64,000 bases of DNA. It comes from Paracoccus aurantiacus. GTDB lineage: Bacteria > Pseudomonadota > Alphaproteobacteria > Rhodobacterales > Rhodobacteraceae. The notes under the pieces were generated by a model that did not search any database, was not told where the DNA came from, and saw only the letters and a program-made list of their open reading frames with translations. The translations under genes were made by a program, and so were the position numbers. How positions within the stretch are numbered: the stretch's first letter is position 1; each line of letters opens with the position of its first letter. Positions 20,393 to 29,772 of the stretch are shown here, in pieces. Where the stretch lies: contig NZ_VOPL01000001.1 in assembly GCF_007993065.1 (NCBI RefSeq), forward strand, positions 558,001-622,000. The letters run 5' to 3'.

Positions 20393-21411
20393 CAGCCCTG
20401 CCCCGTCTCGTCCGGATTGGAAACCGCAAGTTCGGCGGTCTCTTCGGGTCCGAGAATGTCATCGACCATTCTCCCTGCCTCGACCCGGTCATGTTCGGAA
20501 ACCTCGTTCGGCTTCGCGAAAATCGAATGCAGGGCCGCACCAACCGCTGCAAGACCGATTGCGGCAAGGCCGACCGTCTTGGCCGGACCCTTCCAGCCCT
20601 CGACCACCGCAGAGATCTTCGGATCGGCGGGCAGGCCGGAATATTCTTCCGGCTTGTCACCGATGGGCAGCACATACATGACATGCGTGCCGCCTACCCC
20701 TTCCGGATCGTACAGCGCCGCATGTTCATATCCGCGCGCATTCAGATCCACGATCCGCTCCTCGGCATGGGCGATCATGTCGGTTTTGGTGCCAAACACA
20801 ATGGCCTGTGTCGGGCAGGCCTTCGCGCAGGCCGGCCCCTGCCCGACCGACACCCGGTCCGAGCAAAGCGTGCATTTTGACACCACGTGCCGCGTCGGCG
20901 ACATGCGCGGAATGTCGAAGGGGCAGCCCGATATGCAATAGCCGCAGCCGATGCATTTATCGTGAATGAAATCGACGATGCCGTTCGAATATTTGACGAT
21001 AGCCCCTGGCGAGGGGCAGGCCTTCAGGCAGCCCGGATCCTCGCAATGCATACAACCATCCTTGCGGATCAGCCAATCGAGGTTGCCCGTATCCGGGTCC
21101 TCGTATTCGTTGAACCGCATCAGCGTGTACATTTCCGACGTCAGATCATGCGGGTTTTCGTAGGACCCGAAATTCACACCGATTTCAGGATGGGTGTCGT
21201 TCCATTCGATACAGGCCGACTGGCAGGCCTTGCAGCCGATGCATTTGGAAATGTCGATCAGCTTTGCGACAGGGTCCAACTGCCGCGTGGGCGGCGGCAG
21301 GTTCGGCGTGGCCGAGGCCAGCACCACGTCGCCATCACCCAGATTGGGCGACAGCGGTTCGACCGGCGGGTTCGAAACGGCAGTCGTGGGAGGGGGCGCG
21401 GTATCGGTCAT
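20392..21411 (-). CDS. fdhH: Formate dehydrogenase iron-sulfur (beta) subunit
   Basis: A 339-residue electron-transfer subunit with four [4Fe-4S] clusters, seen as CIGCKACQSAC, CMHCEDPGCLKAC, CIGCGYCISGC and CTLCSDR plus CAKAC. A C-terminal hydrophobic helix (GLAAIGLAAVGAAL, about residues 285-300) anchors it in the membrane as in E. coli FdnH. It is about 45 residues longer than FdnH, owing to a Pro/Thr-rich N-terminal extension. The start at 21411 overlaps the fdhG stop (ATGA); the longer open frame upstream is inside fdhG. Confidence 0.94.
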   Translation of the reverse strand: MTDTAPPPTTAVSNPPVEPLSPNLGDGDVVLASATPNLPPPTRQLDPVAKLIDISKCIGCKACQSACIEWNDTHPEIGVNFGSYENPHDLTSEMYTLMRFNEYEDPDTGNLDWLIRKDGCMHCEDPGCLKACPSPGAIVKYSNGIVDFIHDKCIGCGYCISGCPFDIPRMSPTRHVVSKCTLCSDRVSVGQGPACAKACPTQAIVFGTKTDMIAHAEERIVDLNARGYEHAALYDPEGVGGTHVMYVLPIGDKPEEYSGLPADPKISAVVEGWKGPAKTVGLAAIGLAAVGAALHSIFAKPNEVSEHDRVEAGRMVDDILGPEETAELAVSNPDETGQG

Positions 21412-24400
21412 GCCACAGGCTCCTCTGATGCTTCGATATTGACAAGGAAAGCCTTGGATTCCGGCGTCTCGATATTCGCGTCGCCGATGAAGACCGTCAG
21501 AGAGTTCGGGCCGTAGCCCTTCTTCGCCACCCCGGTAAAGCCCCAATGCAGCGGCACCCCGACGACGTGAACCGGCTTGCCGTCACAGATCAGCGGTTTG
21601 ATCCGCTTGGTCACGACAGCCTTCGCCTTCACCGATCCGCGCTTGTTCCAGACCCGGACCCAGCCGCCGTTGCTGATCCCCTTCTCCTCTGCGAGTTCGA
21701 CAGAAATCTCGACGAAGAACTGCGGTTGCAGGACAGAGTTCACCCGGTTGTGCTTGGTCCAGTAATGGAAATGCTCGGTCAGCCGATAGGACGTGCCGAC
21801 ATAGGGAAACTCGTCCGAGGTTCCCAGATCCGCCACGTCTGCCTCGAACACGCGGGCAACGGGGTTGCCCCGCATCTCGGCGTTGAAGACGTTCTGCATC
21901 GGGCTTTCGAACGGTTCCATATGCGTGGGGAACGGCCCGTCGCGCATCATCCCCCGGCTGAACAGCCGCGAAGTGCCTTCGGGGTTCATGATGAACGGCC
22001 CGACATCCTGCGGCCTGGCAGTCGGTGAAATGTCGGGAACGTCGTTGCCGACCCATTTCTCGCCATTCCATTCGATGACCATACGCGTCGGGTCCCACGG
22101 CTTGCCCTCCATGTCGCAGGAGGCGCGGTTATACAGCGTCCTGCGATTGACGGGCCAGGACCACGTCCAGTTCGGATAGACGCCAAGGCCCGACGGGTCC
22201 TCGTTGTCACGCCGCGCCATGTTGTTGCCGTCCTCGTTCCAGCAGCCGGAATAGATCCAGCAGCCGCACATGGTCGATCCATCGTCGCGAAGCTGGGTGA
22301 AATTCAGCACCTGCTTGCCGGCCTCGACCACGACCTTGCTCGTGTCGGCGGTATCGTAAACGGTCGAAAGCGCTCGCCCGTTCACTTCGCGTGCCAGTTC
22401 GTCCGGCGTCGGATCGCCCTCATCCGCGTAGTCCCAGCTGAGATTCAGGATCGGTTCGGGGACCGAGCCGCCTTCCTTTCGATACAGCTCCCGGACGCGG
22501 GTGAAGATCTGCGCCATGATCCAGGTGTCCAGCTTCGCCTCACCCGGAGGCGTGCATGCCTTCCAGTGCCATTGCAGCCAGCGCCCGGAATTCGTCAGCG
22601 ATCCGTCATCCTCGGCAAAGCAGGTCGAAGGAAGCTGTATTACCTCGGTCTGGATCGAGGCGGTATCCACATCGTTATATTCGCCGTGGTTTTCCCAGAA
22701 GCGCGCAGTCTCTGTCTCCAGCGGGTCGATCGTGACCAGCAGCTTCAGCTTCGACAGCGCCGATGTCAGCTTGCCCCGGTTCGGGAAGGCCATCAGCGGG
22801 TTGAAGCCCTGACAGAAATACAGGTTCACATGGCCGTCATTCATCAGCTCGAACATGCGCAGAACGTCATAGTTCGGCACGTCTAGCTTCGGCAGCCAGT
22901 GATAACCCCAGTCGTTTTCCGCCTGTGCGGCATCCCCGTACATGGCCTTCATGAAGGACACCATGAACTTGGAATAGTTCTGCCAATAGCTTGTCTGGCC
23001 GGGCCGCAGCGGCTTGAAGTTCCGCGTCGACATATAGGTCGCGTAATCGACCTCGGCTTCGGTCGGCATCGACAGATAGCCGGTCAGCAGGTTCGACATC
23101 AGGCCCATATCGGTCAGACCCTGAATGTTCGAATGCCCCCGCAGCGCGTTCATGCCGCCGCCCGCCATACCGATATTGCCAAGGATAAGCTGCAACATCG
23201 CCATGCCGCGGATGTTCTGGCTGCCCTTGGAATGCTGTGTCCAGCCAAGCGCATACATCGAGGTCATGGTTTTGTCGGGTGCCGCCGTCTCGCCGATCAT
23301 CTCGGCGATATGCAGGAACTTGTCGGCGGGCGTGCCGGTGATGTTCTCAACGAATTCCGGCGTGTAAACATCGACATGTTGCTTCAGCAGCTGCCAGACG
23401 CAGCGCGGATTTTCCAGCGTCATGTCGACTTCGGCGTAGCCGTCGGCGCCGATGACATAATCCCAGGTCGAGCGGTCATAGTCCCGCTTTTCCGGATCAT
23501 AGCCGCTGAACAGCCCGTCAGACCATCCAAAGCCATCCTTCACGATGAAGGCGGCATTGGTGAAGTTGCGGACATATTCCCAATGGACCTTATCGTTCTC
23601 GATCATCCAGCGGATCATGCCCATCAGCCAGGCAATATCGGTGCCGGGCCGGATCGGGGCATAATAGTCGCTGACCGCAGCCGTGCGGTTATAGCGGGGA
23701 TCGACCACGATCAGCTTGGCGCCGCGATGCGCCTTGGCTTCCGTGACCCATTTGAAACCGCAGGGGTGGGCTTCTGCGGCATTCCCGCCCATCACGATCA
23801 CCAGATCGGCGTTCTTGATATCCGTCCAGGAGTTGGTCATCGCACCGCGACCGAAACTTGGAGCCAAACTGGCCACCGTCGGTCCGTGTCAGACACGTGC
23901 CTGGTTGTCGAATCCTGCTATGCCCATGCCCTTGACGGCCTTGAAGGTCGCCCAGGCGGTTTCATTGGTGGTGGCGGATGCGGCAAGAAAACCGGCTGTC
24001 GTCCAGCGATTGACGGGCACACCCGCCTCGTTGAACTGCACGAGGTTCTCGTCGCGATCGTCCTTCATCGCCCGCGCGATCCGGTCAAGCGCGTCGTCCC
24101 AGCTGATCGGCTCCATCTTGTCGGCGCCGGGGCGGCGGATCATCGGCTGGCTCAGGCGGGTTTCGGACCGCACGAAGTCTTTCAGCGCCGCACCCTTCGG
24201 GCAAAGCGTGCCGCGATTCGTCGGGTGATCCACATCGCCTTCGACATGGATCAGCTCTGCCTGTTCCTTGCGGACATCGCCCTTGGAATACATGATGATG
24301 CCACAGGCAACAGAACAATAGGGACAGGTGTTGCGGATCTCGGTCAGGGTCGCGAGCTTGAAGGGCCGGATCAGCGCGAGTTCCTGCGCTTCAGCCTCAC

Positions 24401-24485
24401 CGAAGCCCATGGACCCCAGCGTCGTCGCCGCGACACCCGCGCCCGCCAGTTTAAGAAAACTGCGCCGCGAGAGGTCGATATTCAT
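21408..24485 (-). CDS. fdhG: Formate dehydrogenase-N/O catalytic (alpha) subunit, selenoprotein with in-frame UGA
   Basis: A 1025-residue molybdenum/bis-MGD enzyme that oxidises formate at the periplasmic face. The CDS reads through UGA at 23889-23891, giving Sec199 in the context QARVUHGPT, the same context as E. coli FdnG/FdoG; a SECIS hairpin follows. The Tat signal is SRRSFLK at residues 6-12. [4Fe-4S] ligands are Cys54, Cys57, Cys61 and Cys95. Length compares with about 1015 in FdnG. AGGAGGGG precedes the ATG. Simple gene calling splits it into two ORFs of 198 and 822 codons; this is recoding, not a pseudogene. First gene of fdhGHIE-selAB. Confidence 0.97.
23860..23891 (-). promoter_or_regulatory. 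Sec UGA codon with bacterial SECIS element
   Basis: Counting the U of UGA as 1 (position 23891), the RNA has a stem of G15-G16 with C31-C32, a bulged U17 (23875), a second stem of four pairs including one G-U (18-21 with 27-30), and a five-base loop AGUUU. G23 (23869) and U24 (23868) are in the loop. Bulged U17 with loop G23/U24 is exactly the SelB recognition geometry of E. coli fdhF and fdnG. The pairing was worked out by hand and not folded computationally. Confidence 0.93.
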
Positions 24486-24670
24486 AATCCCCTCCTGTTG
24501 CCTACCCGAAGTTTGGTCATTCCAGCCTCTCGCTTCGGGCGGGTTTTGTCAATCGGAGCGGGTCATAAATTAAGCTAACTGCATCGCGTGGCGCGGAAAC
24601 TCGACAGGTACAATATCCTCGTGCGATCAGAAGTTTAATGCCTTCGGTTCATGTGGAACGAGGGCGCGCG
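24486..24670 (-). promoter_or_regulatory. fdhG leader with putative promoter and hairpin
   Basis: The 185 bp between fdhG and the upstream AGE-epimerase stop hold a minus-strand TTGACA (24552-24547) as a possible -35 box. Between it and the strong AGGAGG site are inverted arms CCCGAAG/CTTCGGG (24505-24511 and 24533-24539), which could form a leader hairpin. No clear -10 box or FNR/NarL site was recognised. The segment 24555-24660 is AT-richer than its surroundings and has no gene. Confidence 0.4.
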
Positions 24671-25843
24671 TCATGTTGGAAGCCCCGCCAGCGAGGCGGT
24701 CAGCGCATGATAGATGTCAGGCTTTCCGGGGAACAGAGTTTCGACCGGGCGGCCATCTTCGTCGATCTCGGCGAACCAGCCGCCATTCTCATGGTCGATA
24801 TGGTGACGGTCCAGATGCGTCCATAGCCGGTCCAGATCCTTCAGCCAGATTTCATCACCTGTCGCCCTGTGCAGCGCATGGGCAGTAGCGACAGCCTCGG
24901 CCACCGGCCACCACAGGCGGCGGCGGTTGTCGATCTGGCCGTCCCATCCCATCGTGTAGGCCAGCCCTCCTTCGGGCAGCCAGGCGTCTTTCATCGCGCG
25001 GGAATACAGATGCTTTGCCGCTTCCACCGTCCAGTCGTCCTGGCGGTCGCGCCCGCCGAGTTCGCGCATCTCAAGGATCAGGCGCGCCCATTCGATGGCA
25101 TGGCCGGGGGTCGTGCCGGGCGGGCGGAACATCGGATCGCCGGCGAAATCGCGGTCGATCTGCCAGTCGGGTGTAAAGTGTTCAGGCACCACCCACCCTT
25201 CGGCGCGGGCATGGCGGTCGATCATGAAGCCCGCGATCTGGCGCGCCATGTCCAGATATTCCGGGTCGCGCCAGGTGTCATAGGCAGCCAGCAACGCCTC
25301 GGTCAGGTGCATATTGGCATTGCCTCCGCGATAGGCTGGCGGGTTGGTCCAATCCTCATCGAACGTGTCCGACACTGCGCCCGGTTCAGCTTCCCAGAAG
25401 CGGTTGCGCAGATCGCCCATGACCAGATCACGAAGCTTATCCGCATCCGTGTTCCCGAGTTTTGCCGCCCAGGCCGCAGCAAGCAGCACGAAAGCGTGAC
25501 CATAGGCCTGCTTCTTGCGGTCCAGCGGGCCTGCGTCATCCGCGCTCCACCAGAAACCGCCGTTAAGGGGATCGGCATGACCGCTCAGCAGGAAGCCGAC
25601 GCCATGATCGACAATCTCTCGCGCGCGGGGGTGCTGAAGCCCGGCGCCCCGCGCATAGGCGTGGATCATCCGCGTCGTCTCGTGAAGTTCACGCGTATTG
25701 CCGCTGCCGCGAGGGTTATCGGCCAGTTCGCTGCCATCGGCGGCGAGCTTGTAGAAGCCGCCCTTCGGGTTCACGGCGGCGGCATGGAAATCCAGCAGAC
25801 GAAGCGCCTCGGCGCGACACCAATCGGGGCTGTAATCACTCAT
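24671..25843 (-). CDS. AGE family epimerase/isomerase
   Basis: A 390-residue (alpha/alpha)6-barrel protein of the N-acylglucosamine 2-epimerase / YihS aldose-ketose isomerase family. Family landmarks are the RELHETTRMIHAY helix (split: RELHETTRM, IHAYA), PLNGGFWW, KQAYGHAF, NANMHLTEALL and PGHAIEWA, with His residues that act as acid/base catalysts. The start at 25843 has GAGG before it; an ATG 12 bases upstream overlaps that site. The natural sugar cannot be deduced (mannose, sulfoquinovose or N-acylglucosamine type). It sits between the fdh operon and modABC without an obvious link to either. Confidence 0.87.
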   Translation of the reverse strand: MSDYSPDWCRAEALRLLDFHAAAVNPKGGFYKLAADGSELADNPRGSGNTRELHETTRMIHAYARGAGLQHPRAREIVDHGVGFLLSGHADPLNGGFWWSADDAGPLDRKKQAYGHAFVLLAAAWAAKLGNTDADKLRDLVMGDLRNRFWEAEPGAVSDTFDEDWTNPPAYRGGNANMHLTEALLAAYDTWRDPEYLDMARQIAGFMIDRHARAEGWVVPEHFTPDWQIDRDFAGDPMFRPPGTTPGHAIEWARLILEMRELGGRDRQDDWTVEAAKHLYSRAMKDAWLPEGGLAYTMGWDGQIDNRRRLWWPVAEAVATAHALHRATGDEIWLKDLDRLWTHLDRHHIDHENGGWFAEIDEDGRPVETLFPGKPDIYHALTASLAGLPT

Positions 25844-25903
25844 CTCGCGCCTCATTCGCTTGCCACAGATCAGCGTTATCGCTTGCCTGTCCGGCGCGAC
25901 TAG

Positions 25904-25929
25904 TCAATATGTTCGGCGAAACATAACGA
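25904..25929 (+). promoter_or_regulatory. Putative ModE-type molybdate operator before modA
   Basis: A dyad TCAATATGTT-CGGCGA-AACATAACGA, with 8 of 10 positions symmetric across a 6-bp spacer, ends 11 bp before the modA ATG. Its right half (CATAACGA) is close to the TATAACG half-site of E. coli ModE boxes. A repressor bound here would block modABC when molybdate is plentiful. No modE gene is in the window. The match is partial and was judged by eye. Confidence 0.5.
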
Positions 25930-25940
25930 AAGGACGCCGG

Positions 25941-26705
25941 ATGCGCTCCCTCGGATTTTCCATGATCGCCGCGGTCGCCCTTGCGCTTCCCGCCACCGCC
26001 GATGAGGTCAGTGTCTTTGCCGCCGCTTCGCTGAAGACCGCGCTGGATCAGATTGCCGCAAGCTATGAGCAGGCGACCGGCGATGAGATCGTCATCAGCT
26101 ATGCCGGATCGAACGCGCTTGCACGTCAGATCATCCAGGGCGCGCCAGCGGATATCTTCATCTCGGCAAATCCGGGCTGGATGGACGAAGTCGAAAAGGC
26201 CGGACTGCTGGCCGAGGGGACGCGCCGCGACCTGCTGGGCAATACGCTGGTGCTGATCGCCCATGACGATCCGCCTCGGACAGAGGCCACGCCACAGCTT
26301 ACGCCGCAGTTCGATCTGGCCGGTATGCTGGGGACAGGCAAGCTGGCAATGGCGATGGTGGATTCGGTGCCGGCGGGGCAATATGGCAAGGCGGCGCTTG
26401 AAAGCCTCGGTCTGTGGGACAGTGTCGCGGCTTCGGTTGCGCAAGCCGACAATGTGCGCGCCGCGCTGTCGCTGGTCGCTTTGGGAGAAGCCCCGTTCGG
26501 CATCGTCTACGCGACCGACGCGAAGGCCGAGGACCGTGTCCACGTCATCGCGACCTTCCCGGATGACAGCTATCCCCCCGCAATCTACCCCGCAGCGATG
26601 CTGAATAATGCCGCGGATCAGGCCGACCGAGACTTCTTCGACGCCTTGACCGGCGCGGATGCCGCAAAGATTTTCGCGGCCCAGGGTTTCAGGGTGCTGA
26701 ACTAG
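25941..26705 (+). CDS. modA: Molybdate ABC transporter substrate-binding protein
   Basis: A 254-residue periplasmic binding protein. The signal peptide covers residues 1-21 (ending PATA, then DEVSVFAAASLK). Oxyanion contacts expected for ModA are seen in FAAASLKTAL, YAGSNALARQI and VDSVPAGQYG (short segments). The ATG at 25941 is preceded by AAAGGA; the frame runs further upstream without homology. First gene of modABC; it supplies Mo for the two molybdopterin enzymes nearby. Confidence 0.94.
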   Translation: MRSLGFSMIAAVALALPATADEVSVFAAASLKTALDQIAASYEQATGDEIVISYAGSNALARQIIQGAPADIFISANPGWMDEVEKAGLLAEGTRRDLLGNTLVLIAHDDPPRTEATPQLTPQFDLAGMLGTGKLAMAMVDSVPAGQYGKAALESLGLWDSVAASVAQADNVRAALSLVALGEAPFGIVYATDAKAEDRVHVIATFPDDSYPPAIYPAAMLNNAADQADRDFFDALTGADAAKIFAAQGFRVLN

Positions 26706-26709
26706 GGTG

Positions 26710-27405
26710 ATGGGCTGGTTGTCGTCAGATGAATGGCAGGCCGTTGCGCTCTCGCTGAAGGTGTCATCGGTGGCGGTCGCGGCAAGCCTGCCGCTTGGCA
26801 TCCTCGTAGCCCATGCGCTTGCCCGCTGGCGCTTTCCCGGGCGCGGGCTTCTGAACGCGCTTGTCCATCTGCCGCTGATCCTGCCGCCGGTCGTCACCGG
26901 CTATCTGCTGCTTCTGGGCTTCGGGCGACGCGGGGTGTTCGGCGCGCCACTGGCCGAATGGTTCGGCATCGTCTTTGCGTTCCGCTGGACTGGCGCGGCG
27001 CTTGCCGCAGCGATCATGGCCTTTCCGCTGATGGTACGCACGATCCGCCTGTCGATCGAGGCGGTCGATCCAAGGCTGGAACAGGCGGCATCGACGCTTG
27101 GCGCGGGGCGGGCATCGGCCTTTGCCACCGTCACCCTGCCCCTCATCCTGCCCGGCATCATCGCAGGCTGCGTCATCGCCTTCGCCAAGGCGATGGGAGA
27201 ATTTGGCGCGACGATCACCTTCGTGTCAAACATCCCCGGACAGACCCAGACCCTGCCAACCGCGATCTATTCCGAATTGCAGGTTCCGGGGGGCGAGGCG
27301 CAGGCAGCGCGGCTGGTCGCGGTGTCGCTGATCGTGGCGCTTGGCGCCCTGCTCGCATCTGAATGGCTGGGCCGCGCCGTGGCGCGCAAGGTGGCCGGGG
27401 CATGA
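26710..27405 (+). CDS. modB: Molybdate ABC transporter permease
   Basis: A 231-residue inner-membrane permease with about five hydrophobic helices. The EAA loop reads EQAASTLGAGRASAF near residue 125, the contact site for ModC. The start is taken as ATG 26710, four bases after the modA stop; a GTG one codon earlier is equally possible. The C-terminus overlaps the modC start by 4 bases. Confidence 0.93.
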   Translation: MGWLSSDEWQAVALSLKVSSVAVAASLPLGILVAHALARWRFPGRGLLNALVHLPLILPPVVTGYLLLLGFGRRGVFGAPLAEWFGIVFAFRWTGAALAAAIMAFPLMVRTIRLSIEAVDPRLEQAASTLGAGRASAFATVTLPLILPGIIAGCVIAFAKAMGEFGATITFVSNIPGQTQTLPTAIYSELQVPGGEAQAARLVAVSLIVALGALLASEWLGRAVARKVAGA

Positions 27406-28487
27406 GCTTGTCCGCGACCATCCATCACCGCTTGCCGGGCTTCACGCTGGATGCCGCTTTCAGCGCAGGGCCGGGCGTGACCGCGCTGTTCGGGCGTTCG
27501 GGCGCGGGCAAGACAACGCTTGTCAATGCGGTCGCTGGCCTGCTGAGGCCGGATCAGGCGCGCATTGACGCTGGCGGCGCCGTCCTGACCGATACCGCGC
27601 GCGGCATTTTCCTGCCGCCGCATCAGCGTCGCATCGGGTACGTGTTTCAAGATGCCCGCCTGTTTCCGCATCTGAGCGTCAGCGGCAATCTTGAATACGG
27701 CGCGCGTTTTGCACCACGCGCCGCGCGCCCGTCGCGTGCGCGTTACAGCGAAATCGTCGATATGCTGGGCATCGGCAGCTTGCTGGACCGTCGCCCCGGT
27801 GCGCTTTCTGGCGGCGAGCGGCAGCGTGTGGCGCTTGGGAGGGCGATCCTGTCGGCCCCGCATCTGCTGCTGCTGGACGAACCGCTTGCCGCCCTGGACG
27901 AGGCGCGCAAGGCAGAGATTCTTCCCTATCTTGAAAGGCTGCGCGATCTGGGCCTGCCGATCCTTTACGTCAGCCACTCGGCGTCAGAGATCGCACGGCT
28001 CGCCGGCCATGTCGTGATGCTCGACGGCGGGCGGGTCATCGCGGCGGGGGCGGCCGGGGACGTGCTGTCCGATCCCGCTACCGCAACCGCGCTCGGGCAG
28101 GAAACCGGCGCGCTTCTGGCGGGGGAGATCGCGGCACAGGACCCCGACGGACTGACCCGTCTCTCGACGCCTGCGGGATCGGTCTGGGTTGCCCGCCCCG
28201 ATCTTCCCGTCGGCGCGAAACTGCGCCTGCGCATTCTGGCCCGCGATGTGATGCTCGCGACTGCCGCACCGGAAGGCATTTCCGCGCTGAACATCCTTGC
28301 GGGCAAGATCGAGCGGATCGACCCTGCACCGGACGGCAGCGTTCTGGTGCGCCTGCGTCTCGGCGACGACGCGGCGATCCTGTCGCGGATTACCGAACGA
28401 TCACGCCGGGCGCTTGATCTGGAACCCGGCATGCCGGTTCATGCACTTCTGAAATCGGTCTCGATCGCTGAAATCGCGCCCGGCTGA
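27402..28487 (+). CDS. modC: Molybdate ABC transporter ATP-binding protein
   Basis: A 361-residue ATPase. Walker A is GRSGAGKTT (~31-39), the ABC signature LSGGERQRVALGRA (~130), and Walker B LLLLDEPLAALDEA. The C-terminal ~100 residues form the molybdate-binding TOBE/Mop-like domain with SALNILAGKI. It starts inside the modB stop (ATGA overlap). The coding end runs into a short tandem octamer repeat. Confidence 0.94.
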   Translation: MSLSATIHHRLPGFTLDAAFSAGPGVTALFGRSGAGKTTLVNAVAGLLRPDQARIDAGGAVLTDTARGIFLPPHQRRIGYVFQDARLFPHLSVSGNLEYGARFAPRAARPSRARYSEIVDMLGIGSLLDRRPGALSGGERQRVALGRAILSAPHLLLLDEPLAALDEARKAEILPYLERLRDLGLPILYVSHSASEIARLAGHVVMLDGGRVIAAGAAGDVLSDPATATALGQETGALLAGEIAAQDPDGLTRLSTPAGSVWVARPDLPVGAKLRLRILARDVMLATAAPEGISALNILAGKIERIDPAPDGSVLVRLRLGDDAAILSRITERSRRALDLEPGMPVHALLKSVSIAEIAPG

Positions 28488-28520
28488 TCGGCTGACCGGC
28501 TGACCGGCTGACCGGCTGCG
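28481..28520. repeat. Short tandem repeat, five 8-bp units
   Basis: Five consecutive copies of CGGCTGAC; the first and last units each carry a change (CGGCTGAT, CGGCTGCG). The first unit contains the modC stop codon, and the array fills the gap to the convergent ychF stop. Likely replication slippage. Confidence 0.85.
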
Positions 28521-28521
28521 A

Positions 28522-29619
28522 TCAGGCGTTGAACAGGAAGTGAAGGACGTCGCCGTCCTTGACCTCATATGTTTTGCCCTCGACGCGCAGCTTGCCGGCC
28601 TCGCGTGCGCCGGCCTCACCCTTGCCAGCGACGTAATCGTCATACGCGACGGTTTCGGCGCGAATGAAGCCGCGTTCGAAATCGCCGTGAATGACGCCCG
28701 CCGCCTGCGGCGCAAGCGTGCCTTTGCGAATGGTCCATGCGCGCGCCTCTTTCGGGCCGACGGTGAAATAGGTCTGCAGGCCCAGAAGCTGATAACCGGC
28801 GCGGATCAGGCGGTCGAGGCCCGGCTCCTCCAGCCCCATCTCCGACAGAAACATGTCTGCTTCCTCGGCGTCGAGCTGGCTGATCTCTTCCTCGATCTTG
28901 GCCGAGATGACCACTTGCCCCGCGCCCTGTTCGGCTGCCATCGCAGCCACCTTGTCGGACAGCGCATTCCCGGCCGCGGCCTCGTCTTCGGCGACATTGC
29001 AGACATAAAGCACGGGCTTCGCCGTCAGAAGCTGCAGCATGTTCCATGCCTTGCGGTCATCCTCGGCCACATCGACGGTGCGGGCGGGTTTGCCTGCCTC
29101 CAGCGCGGCCTTTGCGGCATTCATCAGGCGCGCATCTTCCTTGGCCTGCTTGTCGCCCGCATTGATCTTGCGGCTCAGGTTCGCCAGCCGCTTTTCCAGG
29201 CTTTCAAGGTCGGCGATCATCAGCTCGGTCTCGATCGTCTCGGCATCGGCGATGGGATCGACGCGGCCTTCGACATGGGTCACGTCGCCATCTTCGAAGC
29301 AGCGCAGGACATGGGCAATGGCATCGACTTCGCGGATATTCGCAAGAAACTGGTTGCCCAGCCCTTCGCCCTTGGACGCACCTTTCACCAGACCAGCAAT
29401 ATCCACGAAGGTGATGCGGGTCGGTATGATCTGCTTCGAGCTTGCAATCCCGGCCAGCGTATCAAGCCGCTGATCCGGCACCGCCACCTCGCCCACATTG
29501 GGTTCGATGGTGCAGAAAGGGAAATTGGCCGCCTGTGCAGCGGCGGTGCGCGTCAGCGCGTTGAACAGGGTGGACTTGCCGACATTCGGCAGCCCGACGA
29601 TCCCCATGCGAAAGCCCAT
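28522..29619 (-). CDS. ychF: Redox-regulated ribosome-binding ATPase YchF/OLA1
   Basis: A 365-residue Obg-family protein that in most organisms hydrolyses ATP rather than GTP. The G1 loop is [12 protein letters not shown] at residue ~9, G3 is [20 protein letters not shown] (split: [18 protein letters not shown]), and a coiled-coil insertion follows (~125-205). The C-terminal TGS domain ends in DVLHFLFNA, typical of YchF. It is convergent with modC. About 150 bp separate its start from the divergent HAD gene. Confidence 0.96.
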   Translation of the reverse strand: MGFRMGIVGLPNVGKSTLFNALTRTAAAQAANFPFCTIEPNVGEVAVPDQRLDTLAGIASSKQIIPTRITFVDIAGLVKGASKGEGLGNQFLANIREVDAIAHVLRCFEDGDVTHVEGRVDPIADAETIETELMIADLESLEKRLANLSRKINAGDKQAKEDARLMNAAKAALEAGKPARTVDVAEDDRKAWNMLQLLTAKPVLYVCNVAEDEAAAGNALSDKVAAMAAEQGAGQVVISAKIEEEISQLDAEEADMFLSEMGLEEPGLDRLIRAGYQLLGLQTYFTVGPKEARAWTIRKGTLAPQAAGVIHGDFERGFIRAETVAYDDYVAGKGEAGAREAGKLRVEGKTYEVKDGDVLHFLFNA

Positions 29620-29772
29620 GTCGAAATCCCGTAGTTTCTGGCTGTTTGGCAGGCTCTTTACGCGGGTGACGCGGCTTCGTCCAGTTCCCGCGCCACCGCA
29701 AAGGCGGCTTCACCTTTGCCGACGGATGCGGTTTAAGCGCGAAGAACCGCAACCGAACCACGACGAGGGCAG

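Noticed and set aside
23889..23891. In-frame stop in fdhG read as a frameshift or pseudogene
   Set aside because: The UGA sits exactly at the conserved Sec position, both flanks keep one frame, and a correct SECIS hairpin follows.
22899..24578. 559-codon open frame on the plus strand
   Set aside because: It is antisense to fdhG, has no family features, and reflects the high GC content and codon bias of the opposite strand.
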